In this document: piece by piece, positions 34,493 to 44,927 of the stretch
Layout of the letters: each line of letters starts with the position of its first letter
Numbering within the stretch: the stretch's first letter is position 1
NCBI GenBank assembly: GCA_016124665.1
Contig: WGNH01000001.1
Location: 19,638 to 83,637, forward strand
Reading direction: 5' to 3'
DNA from: Alphaproteobacteria bacterium
GTDB lineage: Bacteria; Pseudomonadota; Alphaproteobacteria; Caulobacterales; Maricaulaceae
DNA length: 64,000 bases
Program-made: the position numbers and the translations under genes
Notes under the pieces: model-generated
Databases searched by the model: none
What the model was told of the DNA's origin: nothing
Seen by the model: only the letters and a program-made list of their open reading frames with translations

Positions 34493-35626
34493 TCAGGCGG
34501 CTGAAATCTGGGCCCGGAAGCCGCGCGCGAAGGTCTTCAGCCTTGGCCCCAGATCGGGCTCGAAAGCGCTGACCTGTGCCCAGCGGCGGCGGGCCCGCGC
34601 CGGCAATTCACCAAGTTTTCCGGGCAGGACTTTGGCACACTGTTCCGCGACATCCCAGGAGTGCAGTCCGAGCGCGGCAAAGCCGGGCGCGATGAGACGG
34701 CCGGACTCCAGCGGCACTTCATAGGAGGCATAATAGGTCTTGTAGTGGGCCCCGCCCTTGCCGAGATCGACCCGAGACAGGCCCAGCTCCGGTGCGGCCT
34801 TGAAGATTTCATGCAGCAGAAGCAGGCCGGGCGAGACTTTTGCAAAGCGCTCGTCATAGGCCGGGAACCAGGAATGATAGACATCACCGGCGCGCAGGCC
34901 GAATTCCACCGCCGCCAGCTCTTCGCCGAAATAAAGGGCGAATGTCAGGCCCTGAAAGCCGGTGTCCGTTGAGGTGTTCAGATTGGCCAGAAGCTGCCGC
35001 GCCCAGCCGATATTGAAGATGTCGAGCTTGCCGGTGGCATTATACTGCTCCGATTTCCACCGGGCGAGCGTGTTGAAATGGGCACCGCCAGCATCTCCGA
35101 CAACCAGCCTTGCCGGTCCGAAATCGCGCTCGGCATTGCGCAGGCGGCGGTCGATTTTCTTGAACTGGGATTTGTGTGCCGCCATCCGTCCGGCGAAATA
35201 GGCGTCCGGTCCGTCAGACAGGTCCACCACGACGGAGCCATCGCGCTCACGGGCGATGCCGGGCTGGCAAGCGGCGTTGCTCCACCAGTTTTCATAGGCC
35301 ATGAAACCGGCCCCGAGCCGGGTCAGGAATTCCTTCGGGCAGATGGCCGCGCCGGGTCTTGCGATGATGCCCTGATAGTCGGACATGGGCGCGCCCACTG
35401 GCCGCAACGCAAAGTGCCGCGGGGCGTGATAGGCGAAATAGCCGATCGTTTCTGAATCCTGGCCGATCACCGCAATGCGGACATCGGACCGTACACGGTC
35501 AACCGCCTGTGCAAATTCGGGCAGCAGGTAGGGGCTGACCAGATGCCCGTCCTGATACGCCCAGCTCCGCCACTGGCCGCGTTCGGCGTCGCTCAAGTCC
35601 CGTATCGAAACGCTTTTCACGCGCAT
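34493..35626 (-). CDS. GNAT-fold acyltransferase of the CelD/BcsL (Acetyltransf_6) group
   Basis: 377 residues with no signal peptide. The central part (about 155-305) shows the acetyltransferase-6 pattern KSQFKKIDRRLRNAERDFG and GLTFALYFGEELAAVEFGLRAGDVYHSWFPAYDERF. Proteins of this group modify polysaccharides or lipid-linked sugars in cell-envelope clusters, so a cell-surface role is plausible but unproven. The SD GAGGAG lies 9 bp before the ATG (35626). It lies convergent to recR. Confidence 0.8.
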   Translation of the reverse strand: MRVKSVSIRDLSDAERGQWRSWAYQDGHLVSPYLLPEFAQAVDRVRSDVRIAVIGQDSETIGYFAYHAPRHFALRPVGAPMSDYQGIIARPGAAICPKEFLTRLGAGFMAYENWWSNAACQPGIARERDGSVVVDLSDGPDAYFAGRMAAHKSQFKKIDRRLRNAERDFGPARLVVGDAGGAHFNTLARWKSEQYNATGKLDIFNIGWARQLLANLNTSTDTGFQGLTFALYFGEELAAVEFGLRAGDVYHSWFPAYDERFAKVSPGLLLLHEIFKAAPELGLSRVDLGKGGAHYKTYYASYEVPLESGRLIAPGFAALGLHSWDVAEQCAKVLPGKLGELPARARRRWAQVSAFEPDLGPRLKTFARGFRAQISAA

Positions 35627-35731
35627 TCGGCCTGCTCCTCTTTCTCTTGAGAGGAGAAAAGCAAGAAGAGTGCCGGTTTCGGCATGGCAGGCAAAGGATT
35701 AGGCTGGTCCCTCATATGACGGGATGATTCG

Positions 35732-37093
35732 ATGTTCGATGCGCTGACCCTTGAGACCATTCTGATTGTGTCTGCCCCGGTGATCACGCTGGGTCTGCTC
35801 GTGCTGTGGCACACGGCAAACCGTGCGAAATTGCGTCTGGAGCGGGAGCTGACGGAGGTCCGGAACAAGGCGGCGATTGCGGACCGGCTGGAGCAGGATC
35901 TGGCGGAAGCGGAAACCGCGCTCCGGCATGCCAATGAGGCCCGGGAAAAGGCCGAAACCCGGTTTGCACGGCTGGAAAGCGAGCTGCAATCGGCGGAGCG
36001 GCATCATGCCGAAAAGCTTGCCGACCTGGAAAAGGCGCGCGAGCAGCTGAAGGAGACGTTCAAGGTCACGGCCAGCGAGATTCTGAAGTCCAGCGGCGAG
36101 GAATTGAGCAAGTCAAGCAAGGAATCGCTCGACAAGATGCTCAATCCTCTGCGCGATCAGCTGAAGGAGTTCCGCGAAAAGGTGGAAACCGACTCGCACA
36201 AGCGCGTGGAACAGACCTCGGCGCTCGACCGCATGGTCCAGATTCTCCACAAGGACGCGCAACAGATGTCCGAGGATGCCACCAATCTGGCCAATGCGCT
36301 GCGGTCCTCGTCCAAGATGCAGGGCGATTGGGGCGAGCTGATCCTGACCAGCATCCTGGAAAAGGCGGGCTTGCGCGAGGGACAGGAATTTCACACCCAG
36401 CAGACAGAGACTGACGGGGAGGGCGCGCGCTTGCGGCCGGATGTCGTGGTCGACATGCCGGGCAGTCAGCGTCTGGTGATCGATTCCAAGGTCAGTCTGA
36501 AAGCCTTCGAGATGTGCGTGAATGCGGAAAGCGATGATGACCGTGAGGCCGCGCTGAAACAGCACCTCGCCTCGATCCGCGCCCATATCAAGAGCCTGCA
36601 CGAGAAGAATTATCCAAAACTCTATGAAGGGGTCAGTTTCACGCTGATGTTCATTCCGCTGGAGGGGGCGGCCAGCCTGGCGTTCCAGAGTGATCCGGAT
36701 CTGGCCGGCTTTGCCTGGGAGCGCGATATCATGATCGCGACGCCGACCAATCTGATGATGGCGATGCGCACGGTGCAGAATCTGTGGACCATCGACCGGC
36801 AGAACCAGAATGCCCGCGAGATCGCCGACCGGGCCGGTCAGCTCTATGACAAGCTGGTGGGCTTTGTGGAGGAGCTGGACACGGTGGGACAGAGGCTGGA
36901 TCAGGCGCATGACGCCTGGTCGACGGCAAAGAACCGGCTGTCCTCCGGGCGCGGCAATGTCATCCGCCAGACCGAAATGCTGAAATCCCTCGGGGCCCAG
37001 ACCAAGAAATCGCTGCCGGCGTCCTATCTTGATGCGGCGGATGACGAGGAGGCCTTGCCCGCGCTGGACGCGCCGGACAAAGACGAGACTTGA
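35732..37093 (+). CDS. rmuC: DNA recombination protein RmuC
   Basis: 453 residues. An N-terminal membrane helix (about 9-27) and a long coiled coil (about 30-130, heptads of Leu, Glu, Ala, Lys) precede the RmuC domain (about 155-400), with QGDWGELILTSILEKAGLREGQEF and VIDSKVSLKAFE. RmuC limits DNA inversions at short inverted repeats in E. coli. Runs toward def with a 32-bp gap. Confidence 0.92.
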   Translation: MFDALTLETILIVSAPVITLGLLVLWHTANRAKLRLERELTEVRNKAAIADRLEQDLAEAETALRHANEAREKAETRFARLESELQSAERHHAEKLADLEKAREQLKETFKVTASEILKSSGEELSKSSKESLDKMLNPLRDQLKEFREKVETDSHKRVEQTSALDRMVQILHKDAQQMSEDATNLANALRSSSKMQGDWGELILTSILEKAGLREGQEFHTQQTETDGEGARLRPDVVVDMPGSQRLVIDSKVSLKAFEMCVNAESDDDREAALKQHLASIRAHIKSLHEKNYPKLYEGVSFTLMFIPLEGAASLAFQSDPDLAGFAWERDIMIATPTNLMMAMRTVQNLWTIDRQNQNAREIADRAGQLYDKLVGFVEELDTVGQRLDQAHDAWSTAKNRLSSGRGNVIRQTEMLKSLGAQTKKSLPASYLDAADDEEALPALDAPDKDET

Positions 37094-37125
37094 AGAAACA
37101 CACCGGCTCGCATACTTAATCCCTC

Positions 37126-37653
37126 ATGGCCGTACGCGAAATACTCACTGTCCCGAATCCGATCCTCAAGGAGGTTTCGAAGCCCGTCGACAAGGTCGAT
37201 GAGGAGCTTCGCTCGCTGATGGATGATATGCTGGATTCCATGTATGCCGCCGACGGAATCGGGCTCGCCGCCATCCAGGTGGGTGTGCCCAAGCGCGTCA
37301 TCGTCATGGATCTCGACTGGGGCAGGGGGGAGCGCAATCCCCGCTATTTCGTCAATCCGGTCCTGTCCGACCCGTCCGACAACAAGCTGCCCTATGAAGA
37401 GGGCTGCCTGTCGGTGCCGACCTATTATGACGAGGTGGAACGCCCGGACCGTGTGCGCATTGATTATCTCGACTATGACGGCAAGCCGAAGACCGAGATT
37501 GCCGAGGGCATGTTTGCGGTCTGTATCCAGCATGAGATGGATCATCTCGAAGGCGTGCTGTTCATCGACCATCTCTCGCGCCTGAAACGCCAGCGCGCCG
37601 TGCAGAAGGTGAAGAAGCTGGCCAGACTCCGCGATCAGGACGACGCAGCTTGA
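37126..37653 (+). CDS. def: Peptide deformylase
   Basis: Removes the formyl group from nascent proteins. 175 residues, with all three motifs: [10 protein letters not shown] (residues 44-53), EGCLSVP (about 94-100; Cys is a metal ligand) and QHEMDHLEG (about 136-144; two His ligands). Overlaps the next start by 4 bp. The partner fmt lies 1.35 kb downstream. Confidence 0.96.
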   Translation: MAVREILTVPNPILKEVSKPVDKVDEELRSLMDDMLDSMYAADGIGLAAIQVGVPKRVIVMDLDWGRGERNPRYFVNPVLSDPSDNKLPYEEGCLSVPTYYDEVERPDRVRIDYLDYDGKPKTEIAEGMFAVCIQHEMDHLEGVLFIDHLSRLKRQRAVQKVKKLARLRDQDDAA

Positions 37654-38168
37654 TCCTGCGGCTGGCGGTGCCGGGTGATGCCGCCCTGCTGGCCCGGTGG
37701 GATGAAAAGTCACATGTGAAATGGTGTACCGGGCATGATCCGGATCAACTCTTGCCGGAAGACGAGCGCGAGGACTGGGCCGGTCAGATTGCGCGGGATG
37801 TGGACTGGCTGGACATTCTGATCGGAGAGGCCGGAGGGCGCGCCATCGGTGTGGTGCAAATCATCGATCCGCATATGGAAGAAAGCCATTACTGGGGTGA
37901 TTGTGCCCCGAACCAGCGCGCCATCGATATCTGGATCGGCGAAGAGGCTGATCTGGGCCGGGGCCATGGCACGCAAATGATGAAGCTGGCCATCGCGCGC
38001 TGTTTCGCCGGTCCCGCTGTCACGAATATCCTGATCGATCCCCTGGTCATCAACACCGCTGCGATCCGTTTTTACCGGCGGCTGGGCTTCGTGGATGTGG
38101 GCGAGCGCCGGTTTGGCGAGGATGACTGTCTGGTGATGGCATTGCCCCGCGCGGTCTGGCAGCCCTGA
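37650..38168 (+). CDS. GNAT acetyltransferase, AAC(6')-like fold
   Basis: 172 residues, starting with TTG in the overlap TTGA with the def stop. It resembles aminoglycoside 6'-N-acetyltransferases and siderophore-type Acetyltransf_8 proteins: [37 protein letters not shown] (acetyl-CoA loop) and [17 protein letters not shown]. The substrate is unknown; a chromosomal housekeeping position and family breadth argue against calling it a resistance gene. Confidence 0.82.
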   Translation: MILRLAVPGDAALLARWDEKSHVKWCTGHDPDQLLPEDEREDWAGQIARDVDWLDILIGEAGGRAIGVVQIIDPHMEESHYWGDCAPNQRAIDIWIGEEADLGRGHGTQMMKLAIARCFAGPAVTNILIDPLVINTAAIRFYRRLGFVDVGERRFGEDDCLVMALPRAVWQP

Positions 38169-38325
38169 ACGAAAACCGGTGCGGCACCAGCAACCCACAC
38201 GCATATGGCTCGACATTCGTGCGGGTATCCTGTCTCCTGACACTGATTTCATAATGGGCATTGAGCCAATACGTTGAAACATAGAGGCGGGACTCGTCAC
38301 CAGGACGGAATTGGGAGACATGACT

Positions 38326-38958
38326 ATGAGTGGCACATCAGGAAAGATGAGTGGCGTATCCGGAAAACTGACGCTGGCAGGCATTGCGGTGGCCACGAGC
38401 ACGGTCCTTGCAGCCTGTTCCATGGGCGGCGGACAGGAGCCGGAGGCCGCAGCGCCGGCCGATCTGTTCGAGGCGCTCACGGCCTATTGCGGGCAAGCGT
38501 TTGCAGGCCGGGTCGACAGCGAGGATCCGCGCGATGCGGATTGGGTGGGGCAGACCCTTGTCATGCATGTGCGCGAATGCTCGGACGATGAGATCCGGAT
38601 TCCCCTGCATGTGGGCGAGGATCGCTCGCGGACCTGGGTGGTGACGCGCACAGAGGATGGCTACCGCCTGAAACATGATCACCGGCATGAGGACGGGTCG
38701 GAATACGTGCTGACGCAATATGGCGGCGACAGCGCGCTCGTCGAAGGGCTTCGCATCGAATTTCCGGCCGATGAATTCAGCCGTGACCTCTTTGTGGCTG
38801 AGGGCATTCCCGATTCCGCGCAGAATACCTGGATGATGGAAATCGGGGACGGGAGTTTCACCTACGGGCTCGACCGTCCGGGGCGGACATTCCGCGCCGT
38901 GTTCGACCTGTCCACGCCGGTCGAGGCCCCGCCAGCGCCCTGGGGATTTGAAGACTGA
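38326..38958 (+). CDS. Hypothetical lipoprotein
   Basis: 210 residues from the ATG at 38326, the start best spaced from GGGAG (38313-38317). The signal peptide ends in the lipobox LAAC (Cys31), so it is probably anchored in the outer membrane. The mature part has strand-rich ARTEDGYRLKHDHRHEDG-like segments and no recognised domain. It lies between def and fmt on the same strand, where no related gene is expected. Confidence 0.75.
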   Translation: MSGTSGKMSGVSGKLTLAGIAVATSTVLAACSMGGGQEPEAAAPADLFEALTAYCGQAFAGRVDSEDPRDADWVGQTLVMHVRECSDDEIRIPLHVGEDRSRTWVVTRTEDGYRLKHDHRHEDGSEYVLTQYGGDSALVEGLRIEFPADEFSRDLFVAEGIPDSAQNTWMMEIGDGSFTYGLDRPGRTFRAVFDLSTPVEAPPAPWGFED

Positions 38959-39006
38959 CAGCGGATAGTCCTTGATCTTGGCGGCGCGATTGGCTGAAAC
39001 GCGGCC

Positions 39007-39939
39007 ATGACCTTGCGCCTTGCCTTCATGGGAACACCGGACTTCGCCGCCGCCTCGCTGGCCGAGATCGCCGCGGCGGGGCATGAGGTGGTGCGCGTCT
39101 ATACCCAGCCACCACGCCGCCGGGGACGTGGCCGGGAAGAACGCAAGACGCCGGTGCATGAACTGGCGGAAACGCTGGGGCTGGACGTGCACACGCCGGA
39201 GAGCTTCCGCGATCCGGATGTGCTGGCGGATTTTGCCTCTCTGGATCCCGATCTGGCGGCCGTCGTAGCCTATGGACAGATCCTGCCGCAGGCGGCTCTG
39301 GATGTGCCGCGCCTGGGCTGTCTCAACCTCCATGCCTCGCTGTTGCCACGCTGGCGCGGTGCTGCGCCGATACAGCGGGCGATCATGGCCGGGGACGAGC
39401 TCACCGGCGTGCAGATCATGCAGATGGAAGCGGGGCTCGATACCGGTCCCATCCTGTTGTCGGAAACGGTGCGCATCTTCCCGTTTGATACAGCGGGCAG
39501 CCTGCATGACCGGCTGATGGCCACGGGTGCCCAGATGTGGCCGCGGGCGCTGGCGGCGCTGGAGCGGGGTTCGCTGGAAGCGGTGCCGCAGGCGGAAGAC
39601 GGCGCGACCTATGCGAAGAAAATCAGCAATGAGGAGGCGCGCATCGACTGGCGCCAGCCGGCAGAGACGGTCGCCAACCAGATCCGCGGCCTGTCGCCCT
39701 TTCCCGGGGCCTGGTTTGAATGGCCCGCGGACAAGGGCGCGGTCCGTGTAAAGGTGCATATGGCGAAGGCCGAAGAGGGTGACGGCCAACCGGGCCTGGT
39801 GCTGGATGACCGGCTGCTGATTGCGTGCGGCGAGGGGGCGGTGCGCCTGACCCGCCTGCAGCGCGAGGGCCGGGCCGCCATGGACGCGGACGATTTCCTG
39901 CGCGGGCGTGCCCTGCCGGCCGGCACCGTGCTGAGCTGA
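39007..39939 (+). CDS. fmt: Methionyl-tRNA formyltransferase
   Basis: Formylates initiator Met-tRNA. 310 residues. The N-terminal hydrolase domain (1-205) has [12 protein letters not shown] and the formyltetrahydrofolate site with the catalytic N-H-D set in [21 protein letters not shown] and the [11 protein letters not shown] loop. The C-terminal OB domain covers about 210-308. Its stop overlaps the truA start by one base in TGATG. Confidence 0.95.
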   Translation: MTLRLAFMGTPDFAAASLAEIAAAGHEVVRVYTQPPRRRGRGREERKTPVHELAETLGLDVHTPESFRDPDVLADFASLDPDLAAVVAYGQILPQAALDVPRLGCLNLHASLLPRWRGAAPIQRAIMAGDELTGVQIMQMEAGLDTGPILLSETVRIFPFDTAGSLHDRLMATGAQMWPRALAALERGSLEAVPQAEDGATYAKKISNEEARIDWRQPAETVANQIRGLSPFPGAWFEWPADKGAVRVKVHMAKAEEGDGQPGLVLDDRLLIACGEGAVRLTRLQREGRAAMDADDFLRGRALPAGTVLS

Positions 39940-40676
39940 TGCCCCGCTACAAGCTGACAATCGAATATGATGGCGGCCCCTTCATGGGCTGGCAGTGGCA
40001 GGATCACGGCCCCAGCGTGCAGGGCAGTCTGCAGCGTGCGGCGGCGAAGCTGAATGGTGCGCCCGTCGAGGTTATCGGCGCGGGCCGGACCGATAGCGGC
40101 GTCCACGCGCTGGGACAGGTGGCGCATCTGGATCTGGTGAAGGATTTGCGCCCGGACACGGTGCGCGATGCCATCAACCAGCATCTGCGCCCCGACCCGG
40201 TTGCGGTGCTGGACTGCGTGGAAGTGGACACGGATTTCCACGCCCGGTTTTCGGCCACACGGCGGCATTACATCTATCGCATCATCGACCGCCGTCCGCC
40301 GCTGACGCTGGACCGGGGCAAGGTCTGGCGCGTGCCGGTGAAGCTGGATGCCGACGCCATGCACGCCGCGGCGCAGTGCCTGGTGGGGGAACATGATTTT
40401 TCCACCTTCCGCGATGTGCAGTGCCAGGCAAAGTCACCGGTGAAGACACTCGACCGGATTTCGGTGCGCCGGGTGGCGGACGAGGTGGAGCTGACCTGCT
40501 CGGCGCTGTCCTTCCTGCACCGCCAGGTGCGCTCGATCACCGGGTCACTGGTCGAGATCGGGCGCGGCAAATGGACTGCGGCGGATCTGGTGCAGGTGCT
40601 GAAAGCCCGCGACCGGGCGGCTTGCGGGCCAGTCGCGCCCGCCGATGGTCTTTATCTCGAGCGGGTGAACTATTAG
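39939..40676 (+). CDS. truA: tRNA pseudouridine(38-40) synthase
   Basis: 245 residues from the ATG at 39939 ([19 protein letters not shown]); the open frame extends back to 39825, inside fmt. Catalytic Asp in [14 protein letters not shown] (about residue 52). The family's RHYIYRI and [20 protein letters not shown] segments follow. It modifies anticodon-arm uridines. Its stop overlaps that of the convergent membrane-protein gene by 3 bp. Confidence 0.95.
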   Translation: MPRYKLTIEYDGGPFMGWQWQDHGPSVQGSLQRAAAKLNGAPVEVIGAGRTDSGVHALGQVAHLDLVKDLRPDTVRDAINQHLRPDPVAVLDCVEVDTDFHARFSATRRHYIYRIIDRRPPLTLDRGKVWRVPVKLDADAMHAAAQCLVGEHDFSTFRDVQCQAKSPVKTLDRISVRRVADEVELTCSALSFLHRQVRSITGSLVEIGRGKWTAADLVQVLKARDRAACGPVAPADGLYLERVNY

Positions 40677-41245
40677 CGCACCAGCTCGATGAGGGCGAAA
40701 TCGACAATGACGGGGATGAGCCCCATGACGATGCCGAGCCCGGCCGGCAGGCCCAGCGCGGCGACCGCGATCCGGGCGTGCAGGAAGAAGCGGAAGATCA
40801 GATAAAAGCTGGTCAGCAGGCTGTAGGACACTGACGCGCTGGAAAGCCCGGCCAGATAGAACAGGAAGATCAGTCCCTGCATCAGGAAAAGAAAGAGCAC
40901 CGCCCAGTTGTGCAGGATTACCCAGTGCACAAAGCGGTGCTTGACCCCGGCAATGCGCGTCAGCAGCGCGGCCAGGACCGGAAAGACCAGCCAGATCCGC
41001 ACCAGATCAATGGCGAAATCACTGCCGGTATAGCTGTTCTCGAAACCCGGTGACAGCTCGGTAAAGAGCCGCGTCGTGCCTTGCAGGATGAACCAGAAGA
41101 CCGGCAGAACGAACAGCGCGGCACTGAAGCTGCGGACAAATCCGCCGGCACTCAGATTCAGATGACGCTCCCAGTCATCGCGAAAGGCCATGGCGTGAAG
41201 GACAGCCTTCAATCCCGAATAGGCCTCATACATCAGGCGGATCAT
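40673..41245 (-). CDS. Hypothetical inner-membrane protein
   Basis: 190 residues with four to five membrane helices (about 40-60, 78-100, 107-130, 137-160, 165-188) and no recognised motif; a Yip1-like fold is possible. It starts in an ATGA overlap with the dapE stop and is the last gene of the leftward run from rpmH. Function unknown. Confidence 0.65.
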   Translation of the reverse strand: MIRLMYEAYSGLKAVLHAMAFRDDWERHLNLSAGGFVRSFSAALFVLPVFWFILQGTTRLFTELSPGFENSYTGSDFAIDLVRIWLVFPVLAALLTRIAGVKHRFVHWVILHNWAVLFLFLMQGLIFLFYLAGLSSASVSYSLLTSFYLIFRFFLHARIAVAALGLPAGLGIVMGLIPVIVDFALIELVR

Positions 41246-42384
41246 GCGGGCAGTCCGAAATAGGCTCTGATCAGCCGGGCATAGATACGGGTCAGGGTTT
41301 CGATGTCGCGTGTGTCCACGCGCTCATCCACCTGGTGCATGGTGGCGCCGACCAGGCCGAATTCGGCGACCTGCGCATAATGGCGGATAAAGCGCGCATC
41401 GGAAGTTCCGCCGCCCGTTGTCAGGGCCGGTGTCAGGCCGGTCTCGGCCTCGATCGCGGCTTTCAGGGCGCTGGTGAAATGATCCGGCGTGGACAGAAAG
41501 GCTTCGCCGGTGACCGTCAGATCCAGCTCGATCCGGCCTTCAAAGCCGACGCCGGCCGCCTTGGCCTCGGACTCGATCCAGCGTTTGAGCTCATCGCCCG
41601 TATGCGCCGTGTTGAAGCGGATATTGAATTTGGCGCGGGCTTCGCCGGGAATGACATTGTGCGGTTCATTGCCGACATCAATGGAGGTGACTTCCAGATT
41701 GCTTTTCTGGAAATGCGGTGTGCCATCATCCAGCACCCGAGCGGTCAGATCGTTCAGCAATTCCAGGAGTTTGGGCACCGGATTGTCGGCCAGTTCCGGA
41801 TAGGCGACATGGCCCTGGCGGCCGATGACGCGGATCACGCCATTGAGGCTGCCGCGGCGGCCGACCTTGATGGTCTCGCCCAGACGGTGCGGATTGGTCG
41901 GTTCACCAACAAGGACGTGATCGAAGCGCTCGCCCGCGTCGTGCAGGGCTGCCATCAGGCGTTTTGTGCCGTTGACGGCCGGACCCTCTTCATCGCCGGT
42001 GATCAGGAAGACGATGGAGCCGGGAATGTCGTGCGCGGCCTTCACCTGCGCCACAGCGGCCACCATGGCGGCGAGTGCGCCCTTCATGTCGGCGGCGCCG
42101 CGGCCCCAGAGCACGCCCTCCTCGATGCGGGCCTCGAACGGGCCATTGGTCCAGCTCGCCGCGTCGCCGGGCGGCACCACATCGACATGGCCGGCAAAAC
42201 CGAGCACCGGACCGTCCGAGCCCAGCCGGGCATAGAGATTGTCGACCTCGTCAAACGGATAGCGCCGTGCCGCAAAGCCGACCGCCTCCAGCGCGCCCTG
42301 CAGCACGTCCATCACGCCTTCGTCTTTCGGGGTAACGGAAGGCGCGCGGATCAGCGCCTGGGCGAGCGGGAGGGGGTCGGTCAT
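41242..42384 (-). CDS. dapE: Succinyl-diaminopimelate desuccinylase
   Basis: Two-zinc M20 hydrolase of lysine/diaminopimelate synthesis. 380 residues. The metal-binding motifs GFAGHVDVVPPGD (about residues 60-72), WGRGAADMKGALAAM (about 92-106), ITGDEEGPAVNGT (about 125-137) and the dimerisation domain are present. Starts 1 bp after the dapD stop, so the pair is coexpressed. Confidence 0.95.
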   Translation of the reverse strand: MTDPLPLAQALIRAPSVTPKDEGVMDVLQGALEAVGFAARRYPFDEVDNLYARLGSDGPVLGFAGHVDVVPPGDAASWTNGPFEARIEEGVLWGRGAADMKGALAAMVAAVAQVKAAHDIPGSIVFLITGDEEGPAVNGTKRLMAALHDAGERFDHVLVGEPTNPHRLGETIKVGRRGSLNGVIRVIGRQGHVAYPELADNPVPKLLELLNDLTARVLDDGTPHFQKSNLEVTSIDVGNEPHNVIPGEARAKFNIRFNTAHTGDELKRWIESEAKAAGVGFEGRIELDLTVTGEAFLSTPDHFTSALKAAIEAETGLTPALTTGGGTSDARFIRHYAQVAEFGLVGATMHQVDERVDTRDIETLTRIYARLIRAYFGLPA

Positions 42385-42385
42385 T

Positions 42386-43213
42386 TCAGTCCCTCAGAAG
42401 CTCATTGATCGCTGTCTTGGCACGGGTGCGTTCGTCCACGGTCTTGACGATGACGGCGCAGGCAAGGGATGGGCCGCCCTTGGGATCGGGCAAAGTGCCG
42501 GGGGCCACCACCGCATAGGGCGGGACTTCGCCATAAGTGACTTTACCGGTGGCGCGATCGACGATCTTGGTCGAGCCGGAAATGAAGACGCCCATGGCCA
42601 GCACGGCGCCCTCGCGGACGATGACGCCCTCGACCACCTCAGAGCGCGCGCCGATGAAGGCGCCATCCTCGATGATGGTCGGATTGGCCTGCAAAGGCTC
42701 CAGCACGCCGCCAATGCCCGCCCCGGCGGAGACATGCACATTCTTTCCGATCTGGGCGCAGGAGCCGATACTGGCCCAGGTGTCGACCATGGCGCCTTCG
42801 CCGACATAAGCGCCGATATTGACGTAGGAGGGCATCAGCACGGCTCCGGGCGCGATGAAGGCGCCGCGGCGCACGGCACAGGGCGGGACGGCGCGGAAAC
42901 CGGCGGCCCTGAACTCGGCCTCACCCCAGCCCTCGAATTTGGACGGGACCTTGTCCCACCATTTCGCGCCGCCAATGCCGCCTCCGATCACGCCCATCGG
43001 ATTGAGGCGGAAGGAGAGCAATACCGCCTTCTTGAGCCATTGATTGACCACCCAGCTGCCGCCGGATTTTTCCGCCACCCTTGCCTTGCCGGCATCCAGC
43101 AGACCGATGGCTTGTGAAACGGCGTCGCGGACATTGTCTGTCAGGGCGCCGGGATCATCGCGTTTGTCCCAGGCGGTGTTGATGACGGTTTCGAGGGCGG
43201 CGAGATCGGTCAT
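42386..43213 (-). CDS. dapD: Tetrahydrodipicolinate N-succinyltransferase
   Basis: 275 residues from the ATG at 43213; a longer frame to 43261 reaches into the nucleotidase gene. Left-handed beta helix with hexapeptide repeats (about 105-235: [36 protein letters not shown] units) and the family's [24 protein letters not shown]. Acts before DapE on the succinylase branch. Confidence 0.95.
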   Translation of the reverse strand: MTDLAALETVINTAWDKRDDPGALTDNVRDAVSQAIGLLDAGKARVAEKSGGSWVVNQWLKKAVLLSFRLNPMGVIGGGIGGAKWWDKVPSKFEGWGEAEFRAAGFRAVPPCAVRRGAFIAPGAVLMPSYVNIGAYVGEGAMVDTWASIGSCAQIGKNVHVSAGAGIGGVLEPLQANPTIIEDGAFIGARSEVVEGVIVREGAVLAMGVFISGSTKIVDRATGKVTYGEVPPYAVVAPGTLPDPKGGPSLACAVIVKTVDERTRAKTAINELLRD

Positions 43214-43908
43214 GCGGCTTTGTCTTTCGTTTTCGCGGTGGAGAGGAAGGTTTTCAGGCAATCCACGGCAAAATGGACATGGTCCGGGTGATCCTCCGGT
43301 CCGGCACTTTCCTCGTCGCGCGGACCCGGCCTGGCGCGCACCAGAATCGTGGTCCAGCCCAGCTCGTGCGCGGTCTTGAGGTTGCGGATCGAGTCCTCGA
43401 AAAACGCGCTTTCGGGTGCTTTCACGTCAAAGCGCGACGTGAAAAGGTCGAAGCCGGACCGGTGCGGCTTGGGCTGGAAGTCCGCCGCCTCGACATCGAA
43501 CATGTCATTAAAACAGTCCGACAGGCCGAGATGATGGCAGATGTTTTCCGCGTGTTTCATCGAGCCGTTGGTATAGACATAGCGCCGTCCCGGCAGGGCG
43601 CGGATATGCGCGGCCAGCTGCGGATCGGGGGTGATCACGCTGTGATCGATGTCATGGACGAAGTCGAGAAAGTCGCGGCCATTGCGCACCTGGCCATTCG
43701 CCATCAGCCCGTTCAGCGTGGTGCCGTATTCGCGCCAGTAGTCCTTCTGCACCTTGCGGGCATCCTCGTGTGTCAGGTTCAGCTCACGCGCGACAAATTC
43801 CGTCATCCGGCGATCGACCTGTGACATGACGTCGGCGTCGGACGGGTAGAGCGTATTGTCCAGATCAAAGACCCAGGTCGATATGTGTGAAAGGTCGGGC
43901 GGGCTCAT
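43210..43908 (-). CDS. Pyrimidine 5'-nucleotidase, HAD superfamily
   Basis: 232 residues from the ATG at 43908, overlapping the upstream stop in ATGA. HAD motifs: nucleophile Asp in [10 protein letters not shown] (residues 13-22), [27 protein letters not shown], and the acidic pair in FFEDSIRN. The family (SDT1-like) dephosphorylates UMP/CMP. It sits between an upstream DUF1036-like gene and dapD, the position it occupies in many alphaproteobacteria. Confidence 0.92.
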   Translation of the reverse strand: MSPPDLSHISTWVFDLDNTLYPSDADVMSQVDRRMTEFVARELNLTHEDARKVQKDYWREYGTTLNGLMANGQVRNGRDFLDFVHDIDHSVITPDPQLAAHIRALPGRRYVYTNGSMKHAENICHHLGLSDCFNDMFDVEAADFQPKPHRSGFDLFTSRFDVKAPESAFFEDSIRNLKTAHELGWTTILVRARPGPRDEESAGPEDHPDHVHFAVDCLKTFLSTAKTKDKAA

Positions 43909-44918
43909 TGTCCGGGGTCCTCCGGAGCGGGCTGCTGCGCCGGCACCCTGAAATCGGCAATTGTCAGCTCGACGCGGCTGGTGCCGTCCACAGGGTCCGG
44001 GATCTGCCGGAAGGGGGCCGTGGAATAGCCGCGGCCGGCACATTCGGTACGGCCTTCGGCAACAAAACGGGAGGGCGAATAACAGAAGTTTTCGGTGCCG
44101 CCCTGGAGCCGGCCGCCAGTTCCGCCCGTGCGTTCGGCATAGAACCAGGCATTGGCCGTGGACAGATGGTCGGCAATCAGGCGGGCGCAGCCTCCGGCGT
44201 CCAGCCGCCACCAGCCTCGGGCTTCCCAGACGGATTCGCGCTGACGGCCCAGTGCGACCGCAATCCGTCCTTCGGTCTCGTTGCAGACGACCAGGCCGGC
44301 CTCGGCATTACGGCGGATTGCGGCGGCTTCCAGAGCGTCGATCAGTTCCGGCCGCGGCGGCGTCCGGGGCAGGCCTTCGGCCTGGACAAAAGCGGCAATC
44401 GCGCGGGTCGTGCGGCGGCCATCCAGACCGTCAATGAGGCGGATTTCATAGCCGGCATCGCGCAGGAGCCGCTGGATTCCGGCTTCCTGAGCGTCCTCGC
44501 CAAAATCGGCAGGTTCGACCAGAACGGTGCGGAAGCGGTGTTCGCCGCGCAGGACATCAAACCCCCGGCGGTCGAGACCCAGAGCGTCGCAATCGCTGAC
44601 GGCTTCAACGGCAAAATCGGACGCGCCGACACAGAGGTCGAGCTGTCCGCCCCATTCACGCACGCCGCCCAGATAGGCTGCTGTCGAACGGGCATAGAAT
44701 AACAGCGGGTCCTCGCTTTCCGGGTCAATCGACGGCCCGGCTTCAACACATTCTCCGGGGCGGATGCGGGTCCAGCCCTCCACCGCGATGTCGCGCTGCG
44801 GCGTGGCCCAGCCGAGGGCGGCTTCGACAATGAAGCTGGTCTCATTGCAGATATCCGCCGCCTGTGCGGGCACAGCGGGCAACAGCAGAGCCAGAAAGAG
44901 AAGGGCGCGAAACATCAT
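43905..44918 (-). CDS. Secreted protein with two DUF1036-like domains around a peptidoglycan-binding-like segment
   Basis: 337 residues, signal peptide 1-20 (ending AQA). Two repeats of about 100 residues start with CNETSFIVEAALGW (about 24) and VCNETEGRIAVALGRQ (about 212), the DUF1036 pattern with conserved Cys and an aromatic-Gly-W core. Between them, AGYEIRLIDGLDGRRTTRAIAAFV (about 155-180) looks like a PG_binding_1 motif. Probably acts at the cell envelope; function unknown. It occupies the slot where argB is often found in alphaproteobacteria. Confidence 0.8.
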   Translation of the reverse strand: MMFRALLFLALLLPAVPAQAADICNETSFIVEAALGWATPQRDIAVEGWTRIRPGECVEAGPSIDPESEDPLLFYARSTAAYLGGVREWGGQLDLCVGASDFAVEAVSDCDALGLDRRGFDVLRGEHRFRTVLVEPADFGEDAQEAGIQRLLRDAGYEIRLIDGLDGRRTTRAIAAFVQAEGLPRTPPRPELIDALEAAAIRRNAEAGLVVCNETEGRIAVALGRQRESVWEARGWWRLDAGGCARLIADHLSTANAWFYAERTGGTGGRLQGGTENFCYSPSRFVAEGRTECAGRGYSTAPFRQIPDPVDGTSRVELTIADFRVPAQQPAPEDPGQ

Positions 44919-44927
44919 CGCTCTACC

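Noticed and set aside
37650..38168. Aminoglycoside resistance gene
   Set aside because: Fold-level resemblance only; no evidence for substrate, and it is embedded in housekeeping genes.
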